Below, piece after piece: positions 1-11,300 of a stretch of 64,000 bases of DNA. A program made the translations under genes and the position numbers. The notes below the pieces were generated by a model. It made no database searches, was not told the DNA's origin, and saw nothing but the letters and a program-made list of their open reading frames with translations. How positions within the stretch are numbered: position 1 is the stretch's first letter; each line of letters begins with the position of its first letter. Source of the stretch: Panagrolaimus kolymaensis (Eukaryota; Nematoda; Chromadorea; Rhabditida; Panagrolaimidae); the NCBI GenBank assembly GCA_028622995.1, contig JAJQJQ010000024.1, forward strand, positions 2,232,001 to 2,296,000, in the 5' to 3' direction.

Positions 1-576
1 AATTTTTCTACAATTAATTCATTTTTTTTATTAATGTTTATGACTTTTTTGTATCACATACATTAATAAATAAAACCAAATGACCATAATCCACTTTCTA
101 CTTGCTTGCTCGCTTGCTGTTTCTATTAACGCTGACATTTTCCTTGTTTGCAATTTTTTGTTGTTGCATAATAATTAAAAAACACAGACAACAGAATAAA
201 TTTTTTATGTTTGGTCGTTTGCTTTATTTCATTCAGGACTGAATATATATATTTTTTTATGTTTTGGTTAGTTAAGACATTTTTTCTTATAGTTTTTTGT
301 TGTTGTTTCACTGCTGTTAAAAAAATATATATATTCAGTCCTGAATGAAATAAAGCAAACGACCAAACATAAAAAATTTATTCTGTTGTCTGTGTTTTTT
401 AATTATTATGCAACAACAAAAAATTGCAAACAAGGAAAATGTCAGCGTTAATAGAAACAGCAAGCGAGCAAGCAAGTAGAAAGTGGATTATGGTCATTTG
501 GTTTTATTTATTAATGTATGTGATACAAAAAAGTCATAAACATTAATAAAAAAAATGAATTAATTGTAGAAAAATT
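1..576. repeat. Perfect long inverted repeat (258-bp arms, 60-nt spacer)
   Basis: Positions 1-258 are the exact reverse complement of 319-576, with 259-318 as spacer; I checked the match at both outer ends, in the middle (the CAGTCCTGAATG stretch) and at the inner boundary. The arms may continue beyond the window start because the match reaches base 1. No gene or transposon terminus is recognisable inside. Perfect identity means either a very recent event or a fold-back artefact of library preparation or assembly. Confidence 0.93.
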
Positions 577-1940
577 TAAAAATTTTTCTGAGTGATGCTG
601 AAACATAAAAGTTGGAGAAGAAAAAAAAGTTGGTGTAATAAATAAATAAATAAATGAAAAGTGTAATGTTAAATATTGCCTGTTGGATATATAATCTCGA
701 GATACAATGATTTTTGAGAAAATATCATCAAAACAAAATAAGATATAATCGAAAGGAGAACGAATTTTGTTGTTGTTTATCTCAAAAAAAGTGCAAACAT
801 TCTCGTGATGTATGCCAAAACAAAAATCAATTTTTGAAGATTGGTTGATCCTAGTGAACTATGAAAAAGATTCCAAAAAGCTGCCTATCGATAACTTTCA
901 ATTTGTGAAGAAAAAATAAATCAGAAATTTTTTTCGATATTATAAAATTGAATTTAAAAAAATAATGAAAAATTGATAAATAATGATTTTCAAACTTTGG
1001 ATTATTTTATGTTCTTCGATGCCTAGTAAAGTTTTTTTTGTGAGAGGTACATACATTTTTAGCTCTAGTAGCAAAAAAAAATTATACCTTTAGCGATTAT
1101 TATGGTAGCCTCGAGTAATGTTGAGTGAACCATACATGGGCACAGGGTGTGTTAGGGTGTGTTTTGACACACCCTGACGTACCGGGGTACCGCTGGGTTT
1201 TTTGCCGACGTACCGCTAAAAATTTTAGAAATTTTGAAAAATGCTTGTTTTGCTAGCAAAAAAAGTTTCTTTTCCGAAAAAACTGAAAATTTATTTAAAT
1301 TTAAAAAATTACAAAATTTATTTTGTTAACTTTGAGCATCTTTTTTTATTAGTATGTTACTAAAAATGCAGCAAAAATCTTTTTTTGAACTAATATTTTC
1401 CGATATTTTCTATTATTTGTCGTTTTCGTTTTTTGATAAAAACAAAAAAATCGCCGGTTCTTTTTCTCAACGAAATTAAAGAAAATATTTTACTTTCCAC
1501 TTTTTTACATAGAATTTTTTATTTTTTTTTCAGAAGTAAAAGTACGCTCAATCCTTCATTATTGCCTTAAAATTCATAATTTTTACGAATCAAATTTTTG
1601 TAATAAATACTTTTTTGAAGACCCCTTTTTTATTCGAAGATTAGAGAGTCAAAGTGAAGCAAGCATATACTCTTCTCCAAAAAGCAATAATTTTTCTTTT
1701 ATTTTTTTCTTTACTTAAGAAAATTTGTCACTTATTTTTTCCTCTTCATTCATAGCAAAAATAAGAAAAAAACAGTGAATTATTTTCCTTTCTTTCTTCT
1801 AAGATTTATTTCAATCGATTATTTAAAATGATTAAAAATAAAGAAAAAAAACTAAATTAAGATCACTCCTTATTTTTTTTGGATCTCCATGAGCATCAAG
1901 GTGAGCATATTTAAAAACATTAAGCTTTGCATTAAATAAT
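577..1940. other. Non-coding AT-rich stretch
   Basis: No supported gene. The only structured part is a GC-richer patch at about 1131-1210, listed separately. The rest is homopolymer-rich A/T sequence. Confidence 0.6.
1131..1210. mobile_element. Possible relic of a hAT-like MITE end
   Basis: The stretch starting CATACATGGGCACAGGGTG resembles the terminal inverted repeat and sub-terminal sequence of the better preserved MITE at 14304-14542 (whose right end, reverse complemented, starts CACACGTGGGCACGGGGTG). After it come a short inverted repeat (GGTGTG..CACACC) and GACGTACCG repeats. No partner terminus or target duplication was found, so this is probably a degenerate or solo end. Confidence 0.35.
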
Positions 1941-3020
1941 TTGTCATTTATATTAATTTTTAATTATATTAAAGAATATTATAATAGTGCACATGCTTTT
2001 GCTTCATTTAATGCAGATATCGTTAAATTTGGAATTAATCGACCAGGACCTTATTCTTTCGTTGTTCAAGGCCAAGTTTATAATCAAATCAACACAGCCC
2101 TTAGAAATGCAGAAAATGAAACTCAATCATACGGTCAATTGTATTTTACAGATCCACTTGAAGCAGCAGAAACACGTATGCAAACATTCTCAAAACTCAA
2201 ACCCGAAATTACAAAAATTTTGTCGCTTACTTTGAGCCAAATAAATTGTCATGCTCAAGCTTTTAAAATGATGTATGAACAATATGAAATACAACAAACT
2301 TTAGCAGCCCAAAATGGAACAGTGCCTTTGAACTTATCAATGCATTTTAGCATTAAAAAAGGTGTCGATCCACGTCGTTTCAATTTACAAACATCCAATG
2401 AAGTTGCTGCAGTTTTTGCTACAACCGATGATGGTGAAATTCCAGATTCATATGTCACAATTTATGACAAAGAAGGTCGCCATTTAAAAACTGTTAATGC
2501 TTTGGATAAAAACGTTGAACCATGGCTTTATCCTATTTTCTTTCCACATGGACAACCAATTTGGCATCACGAAATGAAAAAACTTTTTAGTAAGAAAAAT
2601 GAAGGGTTAACTCGCGGAGCTTACGCTAAATTTAAAATATCTATCCGTGATGGGGAATTTAACGCAATTTTACATGGTGGTCGACTTTTTCAACAATGGT
2701 TGGTTGACACTGCTTTAAAAATTATAAAAGAAAGAGTTGAATATCTCCGAAAAAATCAAAATAAAATTTATCGTGATAGTTATGCCAATATTGATGACTT
2801 CATGAAGAAGCACCAAACGGTAAATAATGCAAACTCCATTGGAACTAAAATAATTTTACCTTCAACACATACAGGATCTCCCCGTTACATGGAACAAGTT
2901 TATCAAGATGCAATGGCTATAGTAAGACGACTTGGAAAACCTGACCACAATGATTATCAATTAAGAACTACAAGCCTTTGTTCGATTTTTTTCTATAGTT
3001 GTATTATCTATTGTATGTAA
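1941..3020 (+). pseudogene. Truncated Helitron Rep/helicase (Helitron_like_N region)
   Basis: This 359-codon frame carries the N-terminal region typical of eukaryotic Helitron RepHel proteins: GQVYNQI near residue 45, LYFTDP near 67, LYPIFFPHGQPIWH near 197, then GGRLFQQWLVD, YLRKNQ and finally GSPRYMEQVYQDAMAIVRR near 310-330. In intact Helitrons the last block leads directly into the HUH nuclease motif and the two-tyrosine motif. Here the homology stops at KPDHND and is replaced by about 25 unrelated residues and a stop, so nuclease and helicase are missing. The first residues before SAHAFASF are probably not original either. A Helitron 3' terminus follows about 75 bp downstream in the same orientation. 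This is a decayed, non-autonomous copy. Confidence 0.88.
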
Positions 3021-3067
3021 AATGTCTGTATTAAAATTTCATAAAATCATTAAAAAAAACATGTTGC

Positions 3068-3097
3068 CGGCGGCCCGAAGGGCCGCGTAGCGCCTAG
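3068..3097 (+). mobile_element. Helitron 3' terminus (hairpin + CTAG)
   Basis: A perfect 7-bp stem GCGGCCC/GGGCCGC with a 3-nt loop (3070-3086) is followed after 7 nt by CTAG (3094-3097) and then T. That is the canonical Helitron end: a GC hairpin shortly upstream of CTRR, inserted between A and T. It is in the same orientation as the truncated RepHel frame upstream and so probably marks the right edge of that element. The left edge (5' TC) could not be placed. Confidence 0.8.
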
Positions 3098-3202
3098 TGA
3101 CATATTAATAATTGAATAAAAAAGCTGTGAAATATTGAAGAATAATAATTTGTTTTTAATTTCCATAAAATCCATTGATAAAAGCCAAATTGAGCATTTT
3201 TT

Positions 3203-3385
3203 TCACGAGTTAGGTGCATTTTTTTCACGAGTTGGGTGTTTTTTTTTTTCACGAGTTGGGAGTCAAAAAGTTGAAAAACTGCAAAAGACTTCACGAGTTG
3301 GGTGCATTTTTTTCACGAGTTGGGTGCATTTTTATCACGAGTTGGGTGCATTTTTTTTTCACGAGTTGGCCTTTCACGAGTTGGG
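3203..3385. repeat. CACGAGTTGGG minisatellite, about 8 copies
   Basis: Eight copies of CACGAGTT(G/A)GG, mostly followed by TGCA and a T run, are spaced about 14-45 bp apart (starts near 3204, 3227, 3251, 3293, 3316, 3338, 3361 and 3375). One spacer is enlarged by an unrelated stretch. The array lies between the Helitron end and the point where the glutaredoxin-3-like coding sequence stops. Confidence 0.85.
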
Positions 3386-3389
3386 TAGC

Positions 3390-4189
3390 GGCCGAGCAAA
3401 TGTATGTTTAACAATCAAATTTTTGAGATCAGTTGGATGAAAACCATGGATTTTATCAACTTCTTTTCCATCCTAAAAAAATCTTGTTGTAAAAAACATG
3501 AAAAGAAGCATATAAAACCAACCTTGAAGAAAACAACCGTAGGAGCAGCAGTAATTCCACATTGATGTGAAGCTTCAGGAACTTCTTCAGCTTCAACAAC
3601 AGCAACATTAAAAGTATTTCGTAGTTCACGAACTAAGACTTCAAAAATTTCATTTAATTGAGTACATGCTATTGCCCATTGTGCAGAAAAGTGAACAAGA
3701 TTTACACTGAAAAACAATGAATATAGTTCGGATAAAGATTTGACAATAAATAGGAGATTGAGGAATCAGTTTTTAAGATGAAAATAAGGTTTATAAAGAC
3801 TGTCGAAAATCCAAAAATGATTGATAGTTTTTGAAAGTGCAGAAAGTAAAAAAGTTGAAGCTTTAGTTTCACGAAAGTAAAATTTTAGGTAAAGATGATC
3901 ATGTAAAAATAATAGATTGTGATCATTAAGAAATTTTAATGGTAAATCACAAAATCATTTTCAATATCAGCTTCCAATAATATTGTGGTTTTTTCAAATA
4001 AGTAAAGTTTTTTGGAAGATTCCTCAATCCTCGAGTTTAATGGTGACGAAATAATCCAATAAAAATCAATCATCAACAAACAAAACAACAACAAATAAAG
4101 AACAATAAAAGTCAAAGAAAAAAACCATACCCTTGTTGCTTGGAGAATGTATCAAATTCAGATTTGCTGGTAAGATGCTTTAACGGCAT
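3390..4189 (-). pseudogene. Glutaredoxin-3/PICOT-like gene, truncated after the thioredoxin domain
   Basis: Three minus-strand exons join cleanly: 4189-4131 (start MPLKHLTSKSEFD), 3706-3523 (VNLVHFSAQWAIACTQLNE .. EAEEVPEASHQCGITAAPT, VVFFK) and 3472 to about 3390 (DGKEVDKIHGFHPTDLKNL). This is the N-terminal thioredoxin-like domain of the monothiol glutaredoxin-3 family (PICOT), a cytosolic/nuclear Fe-S cluster trafficking protein. The active-site position reads WAIAC, i.e. with a single cysteine as in the family. The one or two CGFS glutaredoxin domains that should follow are absent: sequence runs into the CACGAGTTGGG array and then a Helitron. It is either a truncated pseudogene or a gene whose 3' part lies outside the window. 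Splice donors are GTATGG and GTTGGT, acceptors TTTTTCAG and TTTTTTAG. Confidence 0.8.
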
Positions 4190-7100
4190 CCTTGTTGCTT
4201 TCGTTCCTTCTTTTCTTTTTTTACCAAATCATATATATAAAAACTTTTCTTTTTTCTTCTTCTTTGTTGGTTGGTAAAAAATATATATATATTTTAGAGA
4301 ATAAATAGCCTGAAAAATGAAGAGAAGATAGAAAATAAGCAAAAAAAAGTGAGAGAGTTTTTTTTATGGGTGTAGAAATAAAGAAAGAAGAGTGCAGCCC
4401 AGCAGCAGCACAAACACCGACACAACGATGGCGGACAACACACACGCGCAAACAACAACAAAAAAACTCTTAGGAAAAAAATAGGAAACAAAAAAAAAAC
4501 GAGCACGATGAAGAAAAATAATTTTTTTGTTGAGCGATGAACACTGATCTCCGAGCTTTTGGCATCAAGCCAGGCAAAATATGGAGGAGATGTTTCTTAC
4601 TTTTTTCGCTGTAAGAGATGAAAATGCTTGGAAAAAAAAAATAATACAATAAAAACTTTGATTTTTTTTTGATACCAATGCTTGCTTGCTTTGATTCTTT
4701 TTATTTGATTGACCAACCAACCAACCAAATAATTTTTGATACTCTTCTTTCTTTCCTTATTTTTCTTTCTTGACTTTGATTTTGTTTGTTTCCTTAAATT
4801 TTTTGATGAACTTTTTTTTCTATTTCTCTGTGTATTTGTGGGTGATGCTGCGTACATTCAAAATTTGATTATTATTTATTGATTCTTCTTCAATATTTTT
4901 TGATCCTTTATTTTTTCTTCTCTCTTTAAAATGAAATGTTTTTGTCATCATCTTCTTTCTTTTATCGATTCCACCAAATATAAGTCCTGCTTTTTTGTTT
5001 TTCTGTTTATGTTCAACCTTTTTATTTTATTTATGGGGATTGAAGGGGTTGCAAATGCAAGACTTTTTTTTTACAGAAAGAATAGTTTGAATTCAAATCA
5101 AAAAAGTACCATTTGGAGAATGTAGCTAGCTACTAGCCATTGGTCTTCTTTTTTTTTAAATATTTTTCTTAGAAGAAGAGAGTTGGCAGAGATAGGCTTC
5201 ATTAAATATGAGAGAAAAAATTCTTTCAATCGAAAAAAAAATTAGAGAAAGCTTTATTTATTTATTTATTTTTCATCATTAAACCTTTAAAAGTTTCATA
5301 ATAATTTTCAAATCTTCTCCAACCCATTTTCAAATAATCGAGGTTAGAATACAGTAATCCCTAGTCACTACAATGCTACATATAAATATCAACAAAAAAA
5401 ACTTTTGACCTTATCATTTATATAAAACATTTTCATTTTTTGGGGTATTTATCTCTCTATGTTCCATTTTTATTTCTTTTTTTAAAGGCAGATATAACAG
5501 GCAGGTGTTCTCTCTCATGTTTAAAACTAACTAACAAAAAAAATTATTTGGGTCAAGTGTCATTCATTTCATTTTATTTAACACTAACTAGTTTTAATTT
5601 TTATTTTATTTAATCTTTTTAAACTTTTTTCTTGTCAAAAAAAAGTAAGAAATTTGACAGTTGAAAGGAGAAAAAAAAACGAAAGAAAATAGAGGCCTAA
5701 AAAAATCAAATATCAAATATAAAATCTTTAGTCGATTTTGAACCAAATAAAAAAAAAGCTAAGAATTTTAACTTACGAAAAAATGAAAGCGATACATACA
5801 TACACATACAGAAAAAAAATTATTTTTTTTACAGTTTTCTTCTTTAAGGTTTTTGTTTGATTGATCGGAAAATAAAGAAGAAAAAAACATTAGTGAGAGA
5901 GAAAAGAAAAGGGAAGGCAATCATCAACATTGCATTGCCTCTGTCGTCTTTCTTTCTGTCTTGCGCATTGAAAATGAACGAAAAAAAATAATACAAACGA
6001 ACGAACACTTTTTTTGGGGGTTCTTTTTTCTAAGATTTTTTTGACTACTAACTAACTAAAATATATATATAAAATAACGAAAAATAAAAGAAACAAAGAA
6101 AGAAAGAAATCAATGCAGCCCAGTCAAACGACCAGCCAGCGGCGGCCAGTAGCAACACCAAAAAAAGTGGGAAAGAAAAATCGAAAATATTGGGAGATGG
6201 ACAGAACGAACGAAAGCAACAACCAAGCAAGCAAGCAACATAAGCAGCAAAATGAATGATTTTTTTCTTTCTTTCTTCAAAAAAATGCAATAATAATAGT
6301 ATTAGTAGCAACCCAACGAGGAATAGCAGCAGTGATACAACTATATTGCTACTGCCTGACTGCTTGCTTACTATGGTTATTCTCTTTCTCTCCTCCACCA
6401 CCGAGTGAACGAACGAACACACACGCAACAACGCAACAACACATACATATGTCAAAAAAATAAAAATCTATCGTTGTTGTTATATATATTTTTTCTTCCG
6501 ACGAAAAAATAAAAATATAACACGAACGAACTTTTCTTCTTTTTTTTCTTTCTCCATTCGATCGACGACAGACATATTCGCTGAATAATAACTATAATGA
6601 TTGGCGAGCGATGACTATGATGATGGTGAATGGTTGTGTTGACCACCAACAACAAACACACTAATGAAATGGTTTCTCTCTTTTTTTTATCTTCTCTCTT
6701 TCTTCCACCCTTGTTTGGAGAGTTTTTTTTATATTCGTTCCTTTAGGGTGTTCTGATGAAAAATTACTTCTTTTTTTTAAAACTTTAATCGCCTTCAGTT
6801 TTTTTTTTCAATTCAATCATAAAAAGTTTTTTTAATGTAAGTAATCAAAAAATAGAATGGAAAAAAAAATTAGAGGAGGAAGAGAATGGAAAATGATGAA
6901 GGTGATGACGATGACGACAGAGACAAAAAAAAGTATTTTTTGCTACTGCTGTTGCCGCCGCTGTTGTTTCTGTGCAATCTGTTTTTTTTATTGCTCCTAC
7001 TCGCGCACATATTTTTCATTCAATCGTTTTTTTTTTGTTTTTTGCTTCATTTCTCTAACACTTTTTTTTATATATATTCCTTCCTTTTAATTTCATTCAA

Positions 7101-8328
7101 CTTTTTTGTTTTAACTTTTAAAAAAATGGGTTCCGTTTTTTTATATTAACAAAAATATCAATTTTCGATCTAGTTATCGCTGTTTCTTTCCTTGACCATC
7201 TGCCTGCTTGCTTTTTTTATTATATTCCCTCCTAAATCTTTATTCTTTTTTTATTCGATCCATCTGACACTTTTTATTTGACCGAAGAAAGAAGAATCTC
7301 GATTTAAAGTTTAAAACAATTTTTTTTATTACTTCTATTCTCTCTCTTTTTTTCGCGCCTCTTTTTTCCTTTCTTTCTTTAATAAATAAAAATTTAAAAA
7401 TCTTTATATTATTTCTTTTTTATAATTCTAAAATATTCTATTGTTCATCATCATCATCAACAACATGCATGTGTCGTCGTCGTATACTTTTTTGTTTCAA
7501 TTTAAAAAAAGCTGTGCAAAAAAAATGAAAAAAGGAAGAAGATCGGTTTTCAAATACAACAAAAAAAATTTACTTTCTTTTTTTGTTTGTTTCTTCTTTC
7601 TCTTGAGAGCCATTTCCGGAAATATATATATAAATGTATGAAGAATATGTGTATGTATTTCAAGTAGTATTTTTTGGAGAGAAAAAAAGTGACTTAAGTC
7701 CATTTCAAACATTTTTTTATTTTTTTGGCGGCTTGACTTAAGTCCTTTTTCAAATTCAAAAAAAAGAAGCAAAATGGAAAAAAAAAAGCCAGGACGATGA
7801 CAAAGCGAAAAAAAGGCTTTTTAGTATTTTTAGTTAGTCTTTTTTGTTTTTGCAAAGAAAATAGGAAAAAAATTTCTTTTTCAATCGATTTTCAAAGAAT
7901 ATATTTTTTTACTGCCTTTTTTCCTCCTAAAAACAGCGGATGAATTTCTTATGATTTTTTTTCTTTTCTCGAATAAACATTTTTATTTTTATGTTTCGAT
8001 TGTTTTGTCTATTTCGTGCCGTGTTTCCAGAGTATTTACGTTTTTCTTAAAAAACATCGATGGCAAAAATAATAATACAATTTTCATTTTTTAGCCTCTT
8101 CCCAAAAAAAATTTAACGAAGCTGGTCGTCGAAAAGCATAATTTTATTATATATATATATTCTCCCACCATTCTTCCCCCGGTGTTTTGGCTAAAACAAA
8201 AAGTAGTTAACTTTCTTCCAACATCCTTGGTTGAAGTTGACGGCGGTGGTGCTTCAAAATATTTGGAATATATATATAATTTTTATTTAAAAATTATTTT
8301 ATTAAATTAAAAAAAAGAAAAAAGAAGG
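4190..8328. other. 4.1-kb intergenic region between divergent genes
   Basis: Lies between the 5' ends of the glutaredoxin-3-like gene (minus) and rap-2 (plus). It is dominated by T- and A-runs, CAA/AAC-rich microsatellites (for example ACCAACCAACCAACC near 4715) and AACGAACG/GCAAGCAAG runs. Frames here encode only low-complexity F/L/S/K-rich peptides. A 12-bp direct repeat, TGACTTAAGTCC, occurs at about 7690 and 7735. No gene, RNA or transposon terminus supported. Confidence 0.6.
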
Positions 8329-11300
8329 ATGCGAGAATATAAAGTCGTCGTACTTGGTTCGGGTGGAGTTGGAAAATCTGCACTCACGGTTCAATTTGTA
8401 TCAAATAAATTTATGGAAAAATATGATCCAACCATTGAAGATTTTTATCGAAAAGAAATTGAGGTAATTTAACTGAGCAAAAGTTTTGAAACAAGAAAAT
8501 CTCGCAAATTTTATTATTATTAAAAAAAAACTGTTCTTTCTGGTTTGAAACTGTTTTTTGGGGGATAAAACTGAGTTCAAAAAGTTGGTAATTGAAAATA
8601 GCTTTTTAACTGAATATTTTTATTCGAAAACGAAAATGCGTCTAACTTTTTTTTGTATGTAGATGTAACTGTCCATAACATTGACAAGATGAAATTCTCG
8701 CAACTTTAAAATAAAAAAAAACTGTTCAAGTTTGTAATCGTCTTTTGTAAGCTCACGATGAATCTAAATTTTTGCTTTCATTTTTTGCTTTTTTGAGTAA
8801 AACTGGTGAACAGTTTAAACGGTGGAAAAAACCTTTTAACTGAGTATCTTCATTCAATGATATAAATGCTTTAATTTTCTTTCTTTTTTTTAAATTAAAA
8901 CTGCAGCAGCTTTTGAATTTTTGTCTAACTATTTTGTTTCTTAAAATTCAAATTTAACACTGTTCATTCAATTTTAGGTTGACGGAGCCCCATCGATGCT
9001 TGAAATCCTTGATACTGCTGGAACCGAACAATTTGCATCGATGAGAGATTTATATATTAAAAATGGGCAAGGTTTTGTTGTAGTTTATTCAATAACAAAT
9101 CAACAAACTTTTCATGATATTCAAACAATGCGGGATCAAATTATTCGTGTTAAAGTAAGATAATTTATTATTTAATTAATTTTATTTAAACTGACTTTGT
9201 TCATGGGTGGGAGAGAAATTTACTTTTTAAAAAAAACTTTTTTAAAAACTGTTCAAGAAAAAAGAGATGGGGTTAGAATAAAACTGCATAGGTTTTATTT
9301 ATTTTATAAGAATAAAAGAAAGTCATTTTTTATAAAATTTAAGAATTTTGGGTTAATTTTTTAAAACTGACATATTTTGTGATGGGTGGAATTTTTTTTA
9401 AAGAATATATAAAAAAAACTGCATCGAGGAAGGAAGAAAAAACCAGAATAAAACTGATGAACTGGGTTTTTTCATGAAAGAAAAAAGAAATCTCTTTTGA
9501 AAATTTAAGAATTATTAATTAATCTTTTTAAAAACTGTTTTGGATATTTTGTATTTTTTTAAAATAATATATAAAAAAACTGCGGAGATGGTTATATGTA
9601 TTTATGAATAAAACTCAGGAGTTGTTTTACTTATTAGCTCAAAAAAATTTATTTAAAAATTATTAACAGCTCAAAGAATCTTTTTTTATGAAATTTTTTA
9701 ATGAATATATTAAAAAAAACTGTGCAGGATTTATTTCCGTGAAAGTAAAATTGTTACGAATTCTACGGTTAAAAAAACAATTTTATAAATTTCAAAATAT
9801 TTTTTATTTATTTTTAAAACTGATTTACCCTGTTTTTGTTTCTGATTAAAGGGAATAAATATAATTAGTCGCGATTCGCGAAGTTGTATTTTTTTTACTA
9901 AACTGCATAACCTTGTTTCGACGAAAGAGCTATTTTTTATAAAGCATAGGAAGGAGCATAAGAATTATTCATTTTTATTTTTAAAACTGTGTAAATTGTT
10001 TATAAAAGGAAACTTAAAAAAAGAAAAGAATATATAGTTAATATCAGAAATTTAAAAGACATACAAAAACTAAGAAAATGTTTTCTGATACAAAAAAGTT
10101 TAACCATTTTACAAAAATTTAACTGTTATTTTTTTAAATAAAGCAAAGAAAAAAACTTTGTGGTAGGTTTTTAAAGGGTTTTTGACAAACTGCGAAGAGT
10201 TGATCTAAAAGTATTCTTTGATGGAAATTTTTAAAGAATATATTTTTAAAAAACAGAGCATGTTTTGGAACAAAAATAAAACTGCATACAGGCTTTTTGG
10301 TTTGAAAAATATCCATTATATAAAGTTATAAAGTTTAAGCATTATTTATTTTTTTTAAAACTGTTAAATTCTAATTTTTCATGGAAATTTCTTAATACTA
10401 GGTGTAAAGCGGGCCTTCGGCCCGCCAGCAAATGTTTCATTTTATTGCTTATAGTTTATAATGAACATCTCTTAGTTACTTTTTTGCAATATTGTCTCAT
10501 CCATGCGATTATAATATTAATTGTCTTCCCAGCATTTCCTTGCGTTAACGCTATTTAATTCCTTTCATCCTTACCCAAATATTTGAGACACTTCAAAGAC
10601 AATTGTGCTTATCACTGTTAAATTTTTATGCAATAATAAAGCTAATTCATTCTACATGTTTCAAAAAAAGGCTTGCTATGAGAGTTTTTTCTTTTTCTTG
10701 AAATCCTCAATCCAAAAGTAAAAGATCCTTTCTAATAAGACCTTTAAATTTTAAAGAGATTCAAAATCAACGACCATCGTCATCGCTAACATTCCTTGCA
10801 ATGCAAAGTATATTTGCATTCATTGCATTCATGTTTATGAAAATTTTATTGCCCAGAAGCTCAATCCATTTTATGCAAATTTGTTTTTGCTTTCTTTTTG
10901 TGGTCCTTGAAACCTTCTAATGACGCCGGGTCCTTGGATCCTTCCCCAGATTTTAGCTCTACTGATATTATTTCATTGGATCCTTTTTCTAATATTAGGT
11001 CTCTACAATTCGGATCTTGTGCCCTATCTCGATCCCATGCTTTCTCTGGATCCTATCATCTTTTTTTTCTTCTGCTAACGGATCCTTCACTTGATTTTTG
11101 TCCTTGTATCCTTCCCCTATCTATTATCACTACGGATCCTTGCCCTGATATTAACTTTATTGCATTCTTCTCTTGATTTTGGTCCTTATGCTTCCTCAAA
11201 AGAAAACCGCCACTCATCACCATTTCATTTCCATGAAATAAGAATGAAAAATCCTTTTCTGTATTTTCATTCATGTTTATGCAAATTTTTTAGAAATGTC

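Noticed and set aside
3203..3385. CRISPR-like array
   Set aside because: Repeats are 11 bp with irregular T-rich spacers in a eukaryotic genome; a minisatellite explains them.
7690..7757. Direct repeat TGACTTAAGTCC with CAAA-rich tails
   Set aside because: Only two imperfect copies, no element boundaries; probably local duplication.
4200..7800. Many 60-135-codon frames on both strands
   Set aside because: They are F/L/S or K/N-rich translations of T and A runs, with no domain, no codon structure and overlapping frames on both strands.
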